Source of the DNA: CAVXFB01 sp963760935 | GTDB lineage: Bacteria; Planctomycetota; Planctomycetia; Pirellulales; Thermoguttaceae | Assembly: GCA_963760935.1 (NCBI GenBank) | Contig: CAVXFB010000003.1 | Coordinates: forward strand, 496,001-560,000 | DNA length: 64,000 nucleotides | Direction: 5' to 3' | Program-made: the position numbers and the translations under genes | The notes under the pieces: model-generated | Database searches by the model: none | What the model was told of the DNA's origin: nothing | Seen by the model: the letters and a program-made list of their open reading frames with translations, nothing else | Shown: positions 57,440 through 64,000 of the stretch, piece by piece | How positions within the stretch are numbered: position 1 is the first letter of the stretch | Layout: each line of letters starts with the position of its first letter

Positions 57440-58828
57440 TCACCTCGCGGTTGGTTCCTTGACCAGTGGAGTCTCCGGAGCAAGTCGAACGAGGTCGTCT
57501 CCGGCCACGTGGTGGATCTCAGCCTCGGTAAAGGCGGGCGTCTTTTCAGTAAATTGCATTTGCTCGGTCGAACCGTTGAGCGCGGCCAACGAACTCTGGC
57601 CGGCCGAGACGATCTGCGCGACCGTGTCGAAGTATCCCGCGCCGACAAACGCCTGATGCTTGACAGCGCGATACCCGTGGTCACGCTCCAATTCGAACTC
57701 GCGCTGCTGAAGCCGCGAGTAGGCAACCATTCCTTCGTCACGGTAGGCATGCGCAAGTTCGAACATGCCCATGTTCAAAGCGTGGAAGCCAGCCAACGTA
57801 ACGAACTGGAACTTGTATCCCATCGCGGCCAGATTTCGCTGAAAGCCGGCGATCTGTTCGCGGCTGAGGGCCCGCTGCCAATTGAACGACGGCGAGCAGT
57901 TGTACGCCAACGGTTTGTTCGGATACCGGGCATGGATAGCCTCGGCGAACCTGCGGGCCTCGTCGATGTCGGGCGTCGACGTCTCGCACCAAACCATGTC
58001 GGAATATGGGGCATAGGCAATGCCGCGGGCGATGGCTTGATCGAGCCCCGGTTCGACGACACAAAAGCCCTCGATCGTCCTCTCACCGGTAAGAAACTCG
58101 CGATCGCGAGGATCGATGTCGCTGGTCAACAGCTTCGCACCCAGCGCATCGGTGCGTGCGATTATGACCGTCGGCACGTCAAGCACGTCGGCGGCAAGCC
58201 GGGCGGCGACCAATTTTGCAATCGCCTCCTGGGTTGGCACCAATACCTTGCCGCCCATGTGACCGCACTTCTTCGAGGAAGACAATTGGTCTTCGAAGTG
58301 CACGGCGGCCGCACCCGCCTCGATCATGGCCTTCATCAACTCAAACGCATTAAGGATGCCGCCAAAACCGGCTTCGGCATCGGCCACGATAGGCGCGTAC
58401 CAATACGGCATCTGATGGCTGATGCCCGCGTTGTGGGCGACCTGATCGGCCCGCTGTAGCGCGTTGTTGATGCGCCGCACCAGGTTCGGCACGCTATCCA
58501 CCGGATAGAGGCTCTGATCCGGATACGTTTGTTGGGCGGTGTTCATGTCGCCGGCCACCTGCCAGCCGCTGACATAAATCGCTTTCAGGCCCGCCTGGAC
58601 CATCTGCACCGCCTGCGCACCGGTCTGCGCTCCCAACGTGCGGACATACGGCTCGGTTCGGATGAGCTTCCATAGCAGCTCGGAGCCAAGACGCGCCAAT
58701 GTGTATTCGATCGTCAGCGCGCCGCGTAGACCAATCACGTCCTCGGCCGAGTATGGTCTGGTGACCCCGGCCCATCGCTTGTCACTCCTCCACGAGCGTT
58801 CTAGTGTCTGCGGATCGTTATCTTCCAT
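57440..58828 (-). CDS. aceA: isocitrate lyase
   Basis: A 462-residue enzyme with the active-site signature KKCGHMGGKVLVPTQE, preceded by AAVHFEDQLSSS, and the C-terminal NCSPSFNWQRAL and QFVTLAGFHALN. The lyase cleaves isocitrate to glyoxylate and succinate, bypassing the CO2-losing steps. It lies 49 bases after aceB on the same strand. An inverted repeat GGGTGGG ... CCCACCC (57353-57359, 57422-57428) lies in the gap before pckA. Confidence 0.95.
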   Translation of the reverse strand: MEDNDPQTLERSWRSDKRWAGVTRPYSAEDVIGLRGALTIEYTLARLGSELLWKLIRTEPYVRTLGAQTGAQAVQMVQAGLKAIYVSGWQVAGDMNTAQQTYPDQSLYPVDSVPNLVRRINNALQRADQVAHNAGISHQMPYWYAPIVADAEAGFGGILNAFELMKAMIEAGAAAVHFEDQLSSSKKCGHMGGKVLVPTQEAIAKLVAARLAADVLDVPTVIIARTDALGAKLLTSDIDPRDREFLTGERTIEGFCVVEPGLDQAIARGIAYAPYSDMVWCETSTPDIDEARRFAEAIHARYPNKPLAYNCSPSFNWQRALSREQIAGFQRNLAAMGYKFQFVTLAGFHALNMGMFELAHAYRDEGMVAYSRLQQREFELERDHGYRAVKHQAFVGAGYFDTVAQIVSAGQSSLAALNGSTEQMQFTEKTPAFTEAEIHHVAGDDLVRLAPETPLVKEPTAR

Positions 58829-58877
58829 AGAACATCGCCTCCGCGAGTCCCGTGTGCCGATCCGTCGGCGCGGCGGC

Positions 58878-60479
58878 TCACTCTAGGTGCTCATATCCGA
58901 CGAGCGTCATGAACTCGGTAAAGTTGTCCTTGAGCACGATCTCTTCGATCAGCTCTCGCGCCTGTTGGTAGTTCCCCTTGGCGAAGCGCTCTCTGCCCAA
59001 CGTTTCCTGCAACTTAGACGTCTGAGCGTCGAACAGTGAATGCAACAGTTCCCGCGTAACCTTGCGGCCATCGGTAAGGATGCCGTTGGGTTGATGCAGC
59101 CACTGCCACAGTTGGGCACGAGAAATCTCGGCCGTCGCGGCATCCTCCATCAGGTTGTAGATCGGCACGCAGCCGTTGCCGCCCAACCAGGCGGCCATGT
59201 ACTGGATGCCCACGTCGATGTTGTGGCATACGCCATGCTCCGTGATGTCGCCGGCGGGCACGGTCAGCAAGTCTCGTGGCGTGACATGCACGTCGTCGCG
59301 CTGGCGGCTGATCTGATTCGGCCCGGGCATCTTCGCGTCGAACGCCTCTTTGGCCAACCCAACCAGGCCGGGATGCGCAACCCACGTGCCATCGTGCCCG
59401 TCGCCGGCCTCGCGCACTTTGTCCTTTCGCACCGCCTCCAGTGCCCTCTCGTTCGCCTCAGGATCGGTCTTGATCGGAATTTGTGCGGCCATGCCGCCAA
59501 TCGCGTGAATGCCGCGCCTATGGCAAGTCTTGATTGCCAGCAGCGAGTACGAATGCATGCAATGCGTGGTCATGGTGACCTGCGCACGGTCGGGCATGAC
59601 GAATTCTGGATAGCTGCAGAACTTCTTGATGATGCTGAAGATGTAATCCCATCGACCACAGTTAAGGCCCGCCGAGTGATCGCGAAGCACATAGAGAATC
59701 TCGTCCATTTCGAACGCCGCAGGAATCGTCTCGATCAGTACCGTCGCGCGGATGCTGCCACGCGGGATGCCTAACTCGTCTTGGGCCATCAAGAAGACAT
59801 CGTTCCAAAACCGGGCTTCGAGGTGGCTTTCCAGTTTGGGAAGATAGAAATAGGGGCCGCTGCCCTTGTCCAGCAGCTTTTGCGCGTTGTGGAAAACGAA
59901 AAGCCCGAAGTCGAACAATGAGGCCGAAATCGGTTTTCCGTTCATGCGCACGTGCTTCTCGGGCAAGTGCAAACCCCGAGGTCGCACCATGAGCGTCGCG
60001 GTCTGGGAATTAAGCCGGTACTTCTTTCCTTCGGGGTTTGTGAAATCGATCGTGCCATCCACGGCATGGCAAAGATTGAGCTGTCCATCGATCAGGTTGT
60101 GCCACGTCGGCGCATTCGAGTCCTCGAAGTCCGCCATGTAGACGTTCGCGCCCGAGTTCAGTGCATTGATGACCATTTTCCGATCCGTCGGACCGGTAAT
60201 CTCGACCCGGCGATCCCGCAAATCGTCCGGAATTGGCGCCACGGACCAATCACCCTCGCGGATACGGCTGGTCTCAAATAGAAAATCGGGAAACTCGCCG
60301 GAATCAATCTCGTGCTGTCGCTGGGCGCGACGCTCAAGCAGGAGCTTCCGCGGCGTATCGAACTCGGCCACAAGGCGCTCGACAAAATGCAGTGCGTCGG
60401 GGCTAAGGATATCCGCATACGGTTCCGCCACCGGTGCCCGCACGTCCAAGCTGAATGACGGGGTTTGCGTTTGTGACAT
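58878..60479 (-). CDS. aceB: malate synthase A
   Basis: A 533-residue enzyme starting at the ATG at 60479 (MSQTQTPSFSLDVRAPVAEP) with AAGGA about nine bases upstream. Signatures: MADFEDSNAPTWHNLIDGQ, VLIETIPAAFEMDEILYVLRDHSAGLNCGRWDYIFS, GIHAIGGMAAQIPIK and GTWVAHPGLVGLA. It condenses glyoxylate with acetyl-CoA to malate. It is the first gene of the run with isocitrate lyase, PEP carboxykinase and citrate synthase. The promoter candidate at 60518-60546 may drive it. Confidence 0.95.
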   Translation of the reverse strand: MSQTQTPSFSLDVRAPVAEPYADILSPDALHFVERLVAEFDTPRKLLLERRAQRQHEIDSGEFPDFLFETSRIREGDWSVAPIPDDLRDRRVEITGPTDRKMVINALNSGANVYMADFEDSNAPTWHNLIDGQLNLCHAVDGTIDFTNPEGKKYRLNSQTATLMVRPRGLHLPEKHVRMNGKPISASLFDFGLFVFHNAQKLLDKGSGPYFYLPKLESHLEARFWNDVFLMAQDELGIPRGSIRATVLIETIPAAFEMDEILYVLRDHSAGLNCGRWDYIFSIIKKFCSYPEFVMPDRAQVTMTTHCMHSYSLLAIKTCHRRGIHAIGGMAAQIPIKTDPEANERALEAVRKDKVREAGDGHDGTWVAHPGLVGLAKEAFDAKMPGPNQISRQRDDVHVTPRDLLTVPAGDITEHGVCHNIDVGIQYMAAWLGGNGCVPIYNLMEDAATAEISRAQLWQWLHQPNGILTDGRKVTRELLHSLFDAQTSKLQETLGRERFAKGNYQQARELIEEIVLKDNFTEFMTLVGYEHLE

Positions 60480-60824
60480 GGCTTTTTCCTTTTTTCTAAG
60501 GGCGCCGCGGCTACCCAATTCTTTGGAGCGGCACGAGAGAAGTCAACCGAGTTTTGCGCAACTGCACACAAATACGACGAGGCTGGCCGGCCCGCCCCAA
60601 GCCGGAAAAATAGGGAAGCGAGTGAAAAGTTGAAATCGGCTTAGTGCCCGTGCACAATGCCAACATCGGAAATATCGGGGGCGGTGAGTATGCTTCGATC
60701 TGTCGCCTGCAAAAACGCCAAACGATAACACAATAGGTTCCACGATTGCGCAGCACCAACCTGGACACTTTCGCGCCAAGGGGATTCCACTTTATTTTCC
60801 CCCTGGCGCTTTGGTAGCGTCCCA
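60480..60824. other. intergenic region upstream of aceB
   Basis: 345 bases between aceB and the small gene at 60825. No other gene seen. Contains a promoter candidate for the glyoxylate run. Confidence 0.4.
60518..60546 (-). promoter_or_regulatory. candidate promoter of the aceB-aceA-pckA-gltA run
   Basis: On the minus strand: TTGACT (-35, 60546-60541), a 17-base spacer, then AAGAAT (-10, 60523-60518), about 38 bases before the aceB start. The -35 is near consensus, the -10 weaker. Confidence 0.35.
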
Positions 60825-61034
60825 TCAGGTCGGCATGCAACCGTACCGATAACCCGCCCGAATGACAATCGTCTCCGGATCGCTGGACTCGTAGCAGTCG
60901 TACGCGTCTTTGCAGACGAGTCCGGCAGGCACGGGCAATCGTTCTTCATCGCGTCGGAGCTTGATGATATAGTCTTCGGCTTCATCGCGCGGGACGCGGC
61001 ACTTCACGGTCATCTCGACAATTTCAACCGTCAT
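60825..61034 (-). CDS. small hypothetical protein
   Basis: A 69-residue acidic protein MTVEIVEMTVKCRVPRDEAEDY with three cysteines (CRVP, VCKDAYDCYES, YGCMPT). GGAGA lies about seven bases before the ATG. Beta-strand start and possible metal-binding cysteines; no known family recognised. It stands between fabG and aceB on the same strand. Confidence 0.6.
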   Translation of the reverse strand: MTVEIVEMTVKCRVPRDEAEDYIIKLRRDEERLPVPAGLVCKDAYDCYESSDPETIVIRAGYRYGCMPT

Positions 61035-61080
61035 GATCGGTCTCCAGCCCTAAAAAGCATTCCCTATGACCTAGCAACTC

Positions 61081-61890
61081 CTACATGTACATGCCCCCAT
61101 TGACCGGAATGACTTGTCCGGTAACGAAGCTAGCCCGGGGGCTCGCCAAAAATACTACAGCAGCCGCAACCTCGTCCGGATGCCCTAAGCGTCCTACAGG
61201 TGTCATGGCCTTGATTGCGGCCAACGAAGCCTCCGGGATATCCTTGAGCATGTCGGTATCAATGAATCCCGGCGCAACTGCGTTAACTGTGACTCCTTTG
61301 CGAGATACTTCACGGGCGAGCGTCATGGTGAACGCGATGAGCCCCCCTTTGGTCACGGCGTAGTTGGCTTGGCCAAAATTGCCCGTTTGACCGACAATCG
61401 AGGCCATGTTGATGACCCGTCCCCAGCCACTTTCTACCATTCCCGGCAAGACTTCTCGGGTAATGTTGAACACACCGTTCAGATTCACGCCCAAGACCTC
61501 GTCCCAGGCGGCTCGCGTCATCTTCAGGAAAGACTTGTCGCGGGTGATGCCCGCATTGTTCACCAGGATATCGATCGCGCCCAACTCGCTCAACACGCTG
61601 TCGACCAAGTGCTTGCTGTCGTCCTCGTTGGCGACGTTGGCCTGGCAGGTACACGCGTGGACGCCCAATTCAATTGCGTCATGGCAGACCTCCTCGGCCG
61701 CCTGGCTGCATTGCTGGTAGTTGATCGCTACATCGGCGCCTGCTTCGGCCAGTGCCAGGACCGTTGCCCGCCCGATCCCTCGAGAACCACCCGTAACCAG
61801 CGCCTTCTTCCCCTGCAAGATCTTGGTGGAAGCCGTTTGCGTCCACGGCTCGTGCAATGTTTCATGCGTCTCTTTTTCTACCGTCGCCAT
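61081..61890 (-). CDS. fabG: 3-oxoacyl-[ACP] reductase FabG-type
   Basis: A 269-residue short-chain dehydrogenase with an extra N-terminal stretch of about 25 residues. Rossmann motif VTGGSRGIGRATV (about 33-45), NNAGITRDKSFLKM, the catalytic serine in INMASIVGQTGN, and YAVTKGG (Tyr/Lys). C terminus ends VNGGMYM. It reduces 3-oxoacyl-ACP in fatty-acid synthesis, although an acetoacetyl-CoA reductase role is possible in this family. AAAGGAGAAG lies before the ATG. Confidence 0.92.
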   Translation of the reverse strand: MATVEKETHETLHEPWTQTASTKILQGKKALVTGGSRGIGRATVLALAEAGADVAINYQQCSQAAEEVCHDAIELGVHACTCQANVANEDDSKHLVDSVLSELGAIDILVNNAGITRDKSFLKMTRAAWDEVLGVNLNGVFNITREVLPGMVESGWGRVINMASIVGQTGNFGQANYAVTKGGLIAFTMTLAREVSRKGVTVNAVAPGFIDTDMLKDIPEASLAAIKAMTPVGRLGHPDEVAAAVVFLASPRASFVTGQVIPVNGGMYM

Positions 61891-62219
61891 CTGGGTCTTC
61901 TCCTTTACTAGCCGAACCCGACCAGCTCGCGCGGCCCGGATTGGGCCGGCGCGGGACTAAAGGTAACTGTGACAGACCCTGCACAAAAGAGAATCAGGAT
62001 TTTCGGGAATCCAGATGCAGCAACATCCTGTTATCCAGGTGAGAGATTCCCCTATGACACAAACTGAACACGGCCGGGAGCGAAGTTCGGTTTCTGCTCG
62101 AATGACTAACCGAGCTGTGGCGCCTTGTCGGACGGCGTAGGATAACGTCCTTGCGGGATCGCCCTGTCGCGCGATTTCGCCACGCTCGGCTGCTCTTGGG
62201 CGCACTTGTCGGCGATTGC
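61891..62219. other. intergenic region between fabG and rsmE
   Basis: 329 bases. No gene with credible composition. GC-rich with short dispersed repeats; no clear terminator or promoter identified. Confidence 0.4.
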
Positions 62220-62978
62220 CTATGTTCGCCGAGCCGTAGCAACTATCGACGCTAGCAGTAGTGCAGCGGTCTCGATGCGAAGAATTCGTGGGCCCAGGTC
62301 GACGGTGCCCCAACCGGCAGCGACGGCCAGCGCCACCTCGTCCTCGGTAAATCCCCCCTCCGGTCCAACGGCCAATTGAACATTGCTTTGTTCCGCTGCC
62401 CGAGCCGATGAGCAAGGAGCCATCGTTTGATCCGGCGCATGCAAGTCGACTCGCTCGGCCTTGCCCGCAACTCCCGGGTGTGCCAACAAGCGGGATGCCG
62501 ACACTTCGCCGTCGCGTACAAACTCGGGCCAGCACCGCGGCGGTTCAATCCGTAACAGGCGGTTACGTCCGCATTGCTTTGAAGCCTCGATGACGCTGCG
62601 CCGCAAGCGTGCCAGCGCTTGGTCGACCGGTTGGGCGACTGACCGCTCGGTCTCCAGCGGAACAATCCGCGTCACGCCAAGTTCGACCGCCTTTTCGACC
62701 AGCCACTTTTGTCGATCGCCCTTGGGCAGCGCCACGCCAAGCGTCAGATCGAAGGGCAATTCGCGATCAACCTCTTCTCGCGCGATCACCGCAAGCTCCA
62801 CGTTGCTGCGACCAACGCGTTCGACGACGGCCGGAAACTCGGTCCCGCTGCCATCGAAGAGAACTACGCACGTGCCCACCGTCGCCCGCATCACATGGAT
62901 CAAGTGATGGGCTTCTGGGCCGGCCAATACTATTTGGCCCAACGAAATCGGTTCGTCGACAAAGTAGCGGTCAGCCAT
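62220..62978 (-). CDS. rsmE: 16S rRNA (uracil-1498-N3)-methyltransferase RsmE
   Basis: A 252-residue SPOUT-type methyltransferase. N-terminal PUA-like part (EAHHLIHVMRATVGTCVVLFDG), then VALPKGDRQKWLVEKAVELGV, LLRIEPPRC, LAVGPEGGFTEDEV and the knot LGPRILRIETAALLLASIV. It methylates U1498 of 16S rRNA in the decoding region. The ATG lies near the edge of the gap; on the opposite strand the ATPase gene starts 141 bases away, so the two are divergent. Confidence 0.94.
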   Translation of the reverse strand: MADRYFVDEPISLGQIVLAGPEAHHLIHVMRATVGTCVVLFDGSGTEFPAVVERVGRSNVELAVIAREEVDRELPFDLTLGVALPKGDRQKWLVEKAVELGVTRIVPLETERSVAQPVDQALARLRRSVIEASKQCGRNRLLRIEPPRCWPEFVRDGEVSASRLLAHPGVAGKAERVDLHAPDQTMAPCSSARAAEQSNVQLAVGPEGGFTEDEVALAVAAGWGTVDLGPRILRIETAALLLASIVATARRT

Positions 62979-63119
62979 GCAGGGATCGGGGCAAGGGGCG
63001 AGTGATTATTGGCAAGCAGCCAAGTCCAGTTGGCAGCCGGCCGCCAACCACTCTTCAAGTTTCCTACTCGATTGTACCGACAAGAACAGATATACGGCAG
63101 GGACTGTGCCGGGAGCATT

Positions 63120-63920
63120 ATGCCCATGTACCAAATGCACTGGGGACTGCGCGAGCCGCCGTTTGGGGCAATCCCCGACACCAAGCGGTTCCACCCGAGT
63201 CCAACGCACGACGAGGCGCTGGCCCGTTTGCAGTTTCTTGTCGAGCAGCAACGCCGGCTTGGGCTGTTGTTGGGACCCGCGGGCAGTGGCAAGTCGCTCC
63301 TGCTGGAGATTCTTGCCGCGCAGGTCCGCCAAAGCGGTCGGCCAGTCGCCAAGCTCAGCCTGCTGGGCATCGAACCGGCCGAAATGCTGTGGTTCATTGC
63401 GGCCGGCTGGGGCGTAAGCCTCGACCCAGCGCAGACGCTATCAACGCGATGGCGGGCGGTGGCCGACCGGTTGGCCGAATACCGCTACCAGCATCTTGAG
63501 GCCGTAGTGCTTCTGGACGACGCCGATCAGGCGGACCGACAAGTGCTGCAACACGTCACGCGCCTCGTCCGTTTCGACGGCTCGCCCGACACGCGGCTCA
63601 CCGTCGTATTGGCCGGCCGCGCCGAGGCGATGATGAAGCTCGGCGCCCGGCTGCTCGATTTGGCCGATCTGCGAATCGACCTCGAGCCTTGGGAGCCGGC
63701 CGACACGGAGGAGTTCCTCAATTCGTCCTTGGCCGAAGCCGGCCGCCAGTCGCCGGTCTTCGACACGGCTGCCGTCGCCCGTCTGCACGAGCTATCGCAG
63801 GGCATTCCCCGCCGCATCTCGCAACTGGCCGATCTGGCGCTAGTGGCCGGCGCAAGCCAGCATCTCGAACACATCGACGCCGGTGTGGTTGAAGAGGTCT
63901 ATCGCGAATTGGCAACGTGA
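63120..63920 (+). CDS. ExeA/GspA-type AAA ATPase
   Basis: A 266-residue ATPase starting at the ATG at 63120 (MPMYQMHWGLREPPFG), with GGGAG six bases upstream; 37 codons further upstream are open but not family-like. MHWGLREPPFGAIPDTKRFHPSPTHDEALARL is the typical ExeA start. Walker A LLGPAGSGKSLLL (about 59-71) and Walker B EAVVLLDDADQAD (about 132). The family includes secretion ATPases (ExeA/GspA) and transposition regulators such as TniB. No transposase is seen here, so a type II secretion or pilus link is more likely. Remaining downstream bases 63921-64000 are non-coding. Confidence 0.88.
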   Translation: MPMYQMHWGLREPPFGAIPDTKRFHPSPTHDEALARLQFLVEQQRRLGLLLGPAGSGKSLLLEILAAQVRQSGRPVAKLSLLGIEPAEMLWFIAAGWGVSLDPAQTLSTRWRAVADRLAEYRYQHLEAVVLLDDADQADRQVLQHVTRLVRFDGSPDTRLTVVLAGRAEAMMKLGARLLDLADLRIDLEPWEPADTEEFLNSSLAEAGRQSPVFDTAAVARLHELSQGIPRRISQLADLALVAGASQHLEHIDAGVVEEVYRELAT

Positions 63921-64000
63921 CCAGCCGGCACACTCCGGGCGCCGAAGCACAGCGTAGCTCAATCAAGTTCGCGAACTTCTGCCGAAACGTCCCTTGAACT

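Overview
The window looks like a planctomycete chromosome, most likely from the Pirellulales. The signs are a DUF1559 pseudopilin-like protein with the H-X9-DG-type C terminus, an NPCBM protein, a PQQ/TPR giant, squalene-cyclase-like repeats next to a MoxR/DUF58/VWA cluster, a lysine-rich HU variant, and GC-rich coding with wide intergenic gaps. No rRNA, tRNA, CRISPR array or complete mobile element was recognised.

Region 1 (201-24306, all minus strand) is a 24 kb run of about 14 exported or membrane genes. In transcription order: a PQQ-like beta-propeller/TPR protein, a prenyltransferase-repeat protein, MoxR ATPase, DUF58, BatA/VWA, a second VWA protein, three planctomycete-specific coiled-coil/helical proteins, an NPCBM protein, three tandem HtrA-like trypsin-fold proteins and a small membrane protein. 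Many junctions are 4-base ATGA or GTGA overlaps. Of the three HtrA-like proteins only the first keeps the Ser-His-Asp triad; the second has lost Ser and Asp, and the third has lost all three residues and carries a degenerate alpha/beta-hydrolase tail.

Region 2 (24771-36498) holds an HU-like protein; a tightly coupled set of Gfo/Idh/MocA oxidoreductase, hydrogenase-maturation protease, cyclic-nucleotide-binding protein and Maf; thiS and thiG; and a cyanophycin locus in which cphA is divergent from an ABC exporter and a DUF1854 protein. Region 3 (36829-46974) holds a BamE/MORN-like exported protein and a cell-surface glycan set: FAD oxidoreductase, YfhO-like membrane protein, GT2 glycosyltransferase, SAM methyltransferase and a TMTC-like TPR membrane protein.

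Region 4 (47470-51436) has the DUF1559 gene, a strong terminator followed directly by what looks like a truncated group II intron, two hypothetical genes and a Flp-pilin-like gene. Region 5 (51746-63920) is central metabolism: accD, a phosphatase-fold protein without catalytic histidines, rpe, then gltA, pckA, aceA and aceB on one strand (citrate synthase, PEP carboxykinase and the glyoxylate shunt), fabG, rsmE and an ExeA-type ATPase.

Six genes carry nine apparent single-base frameshifts while the downstream frame stays well conserved. This pattern fits residual indel errors of a draft or metagenome assembly better than real gene decay, so those entries are given as whole reconstructed genes.
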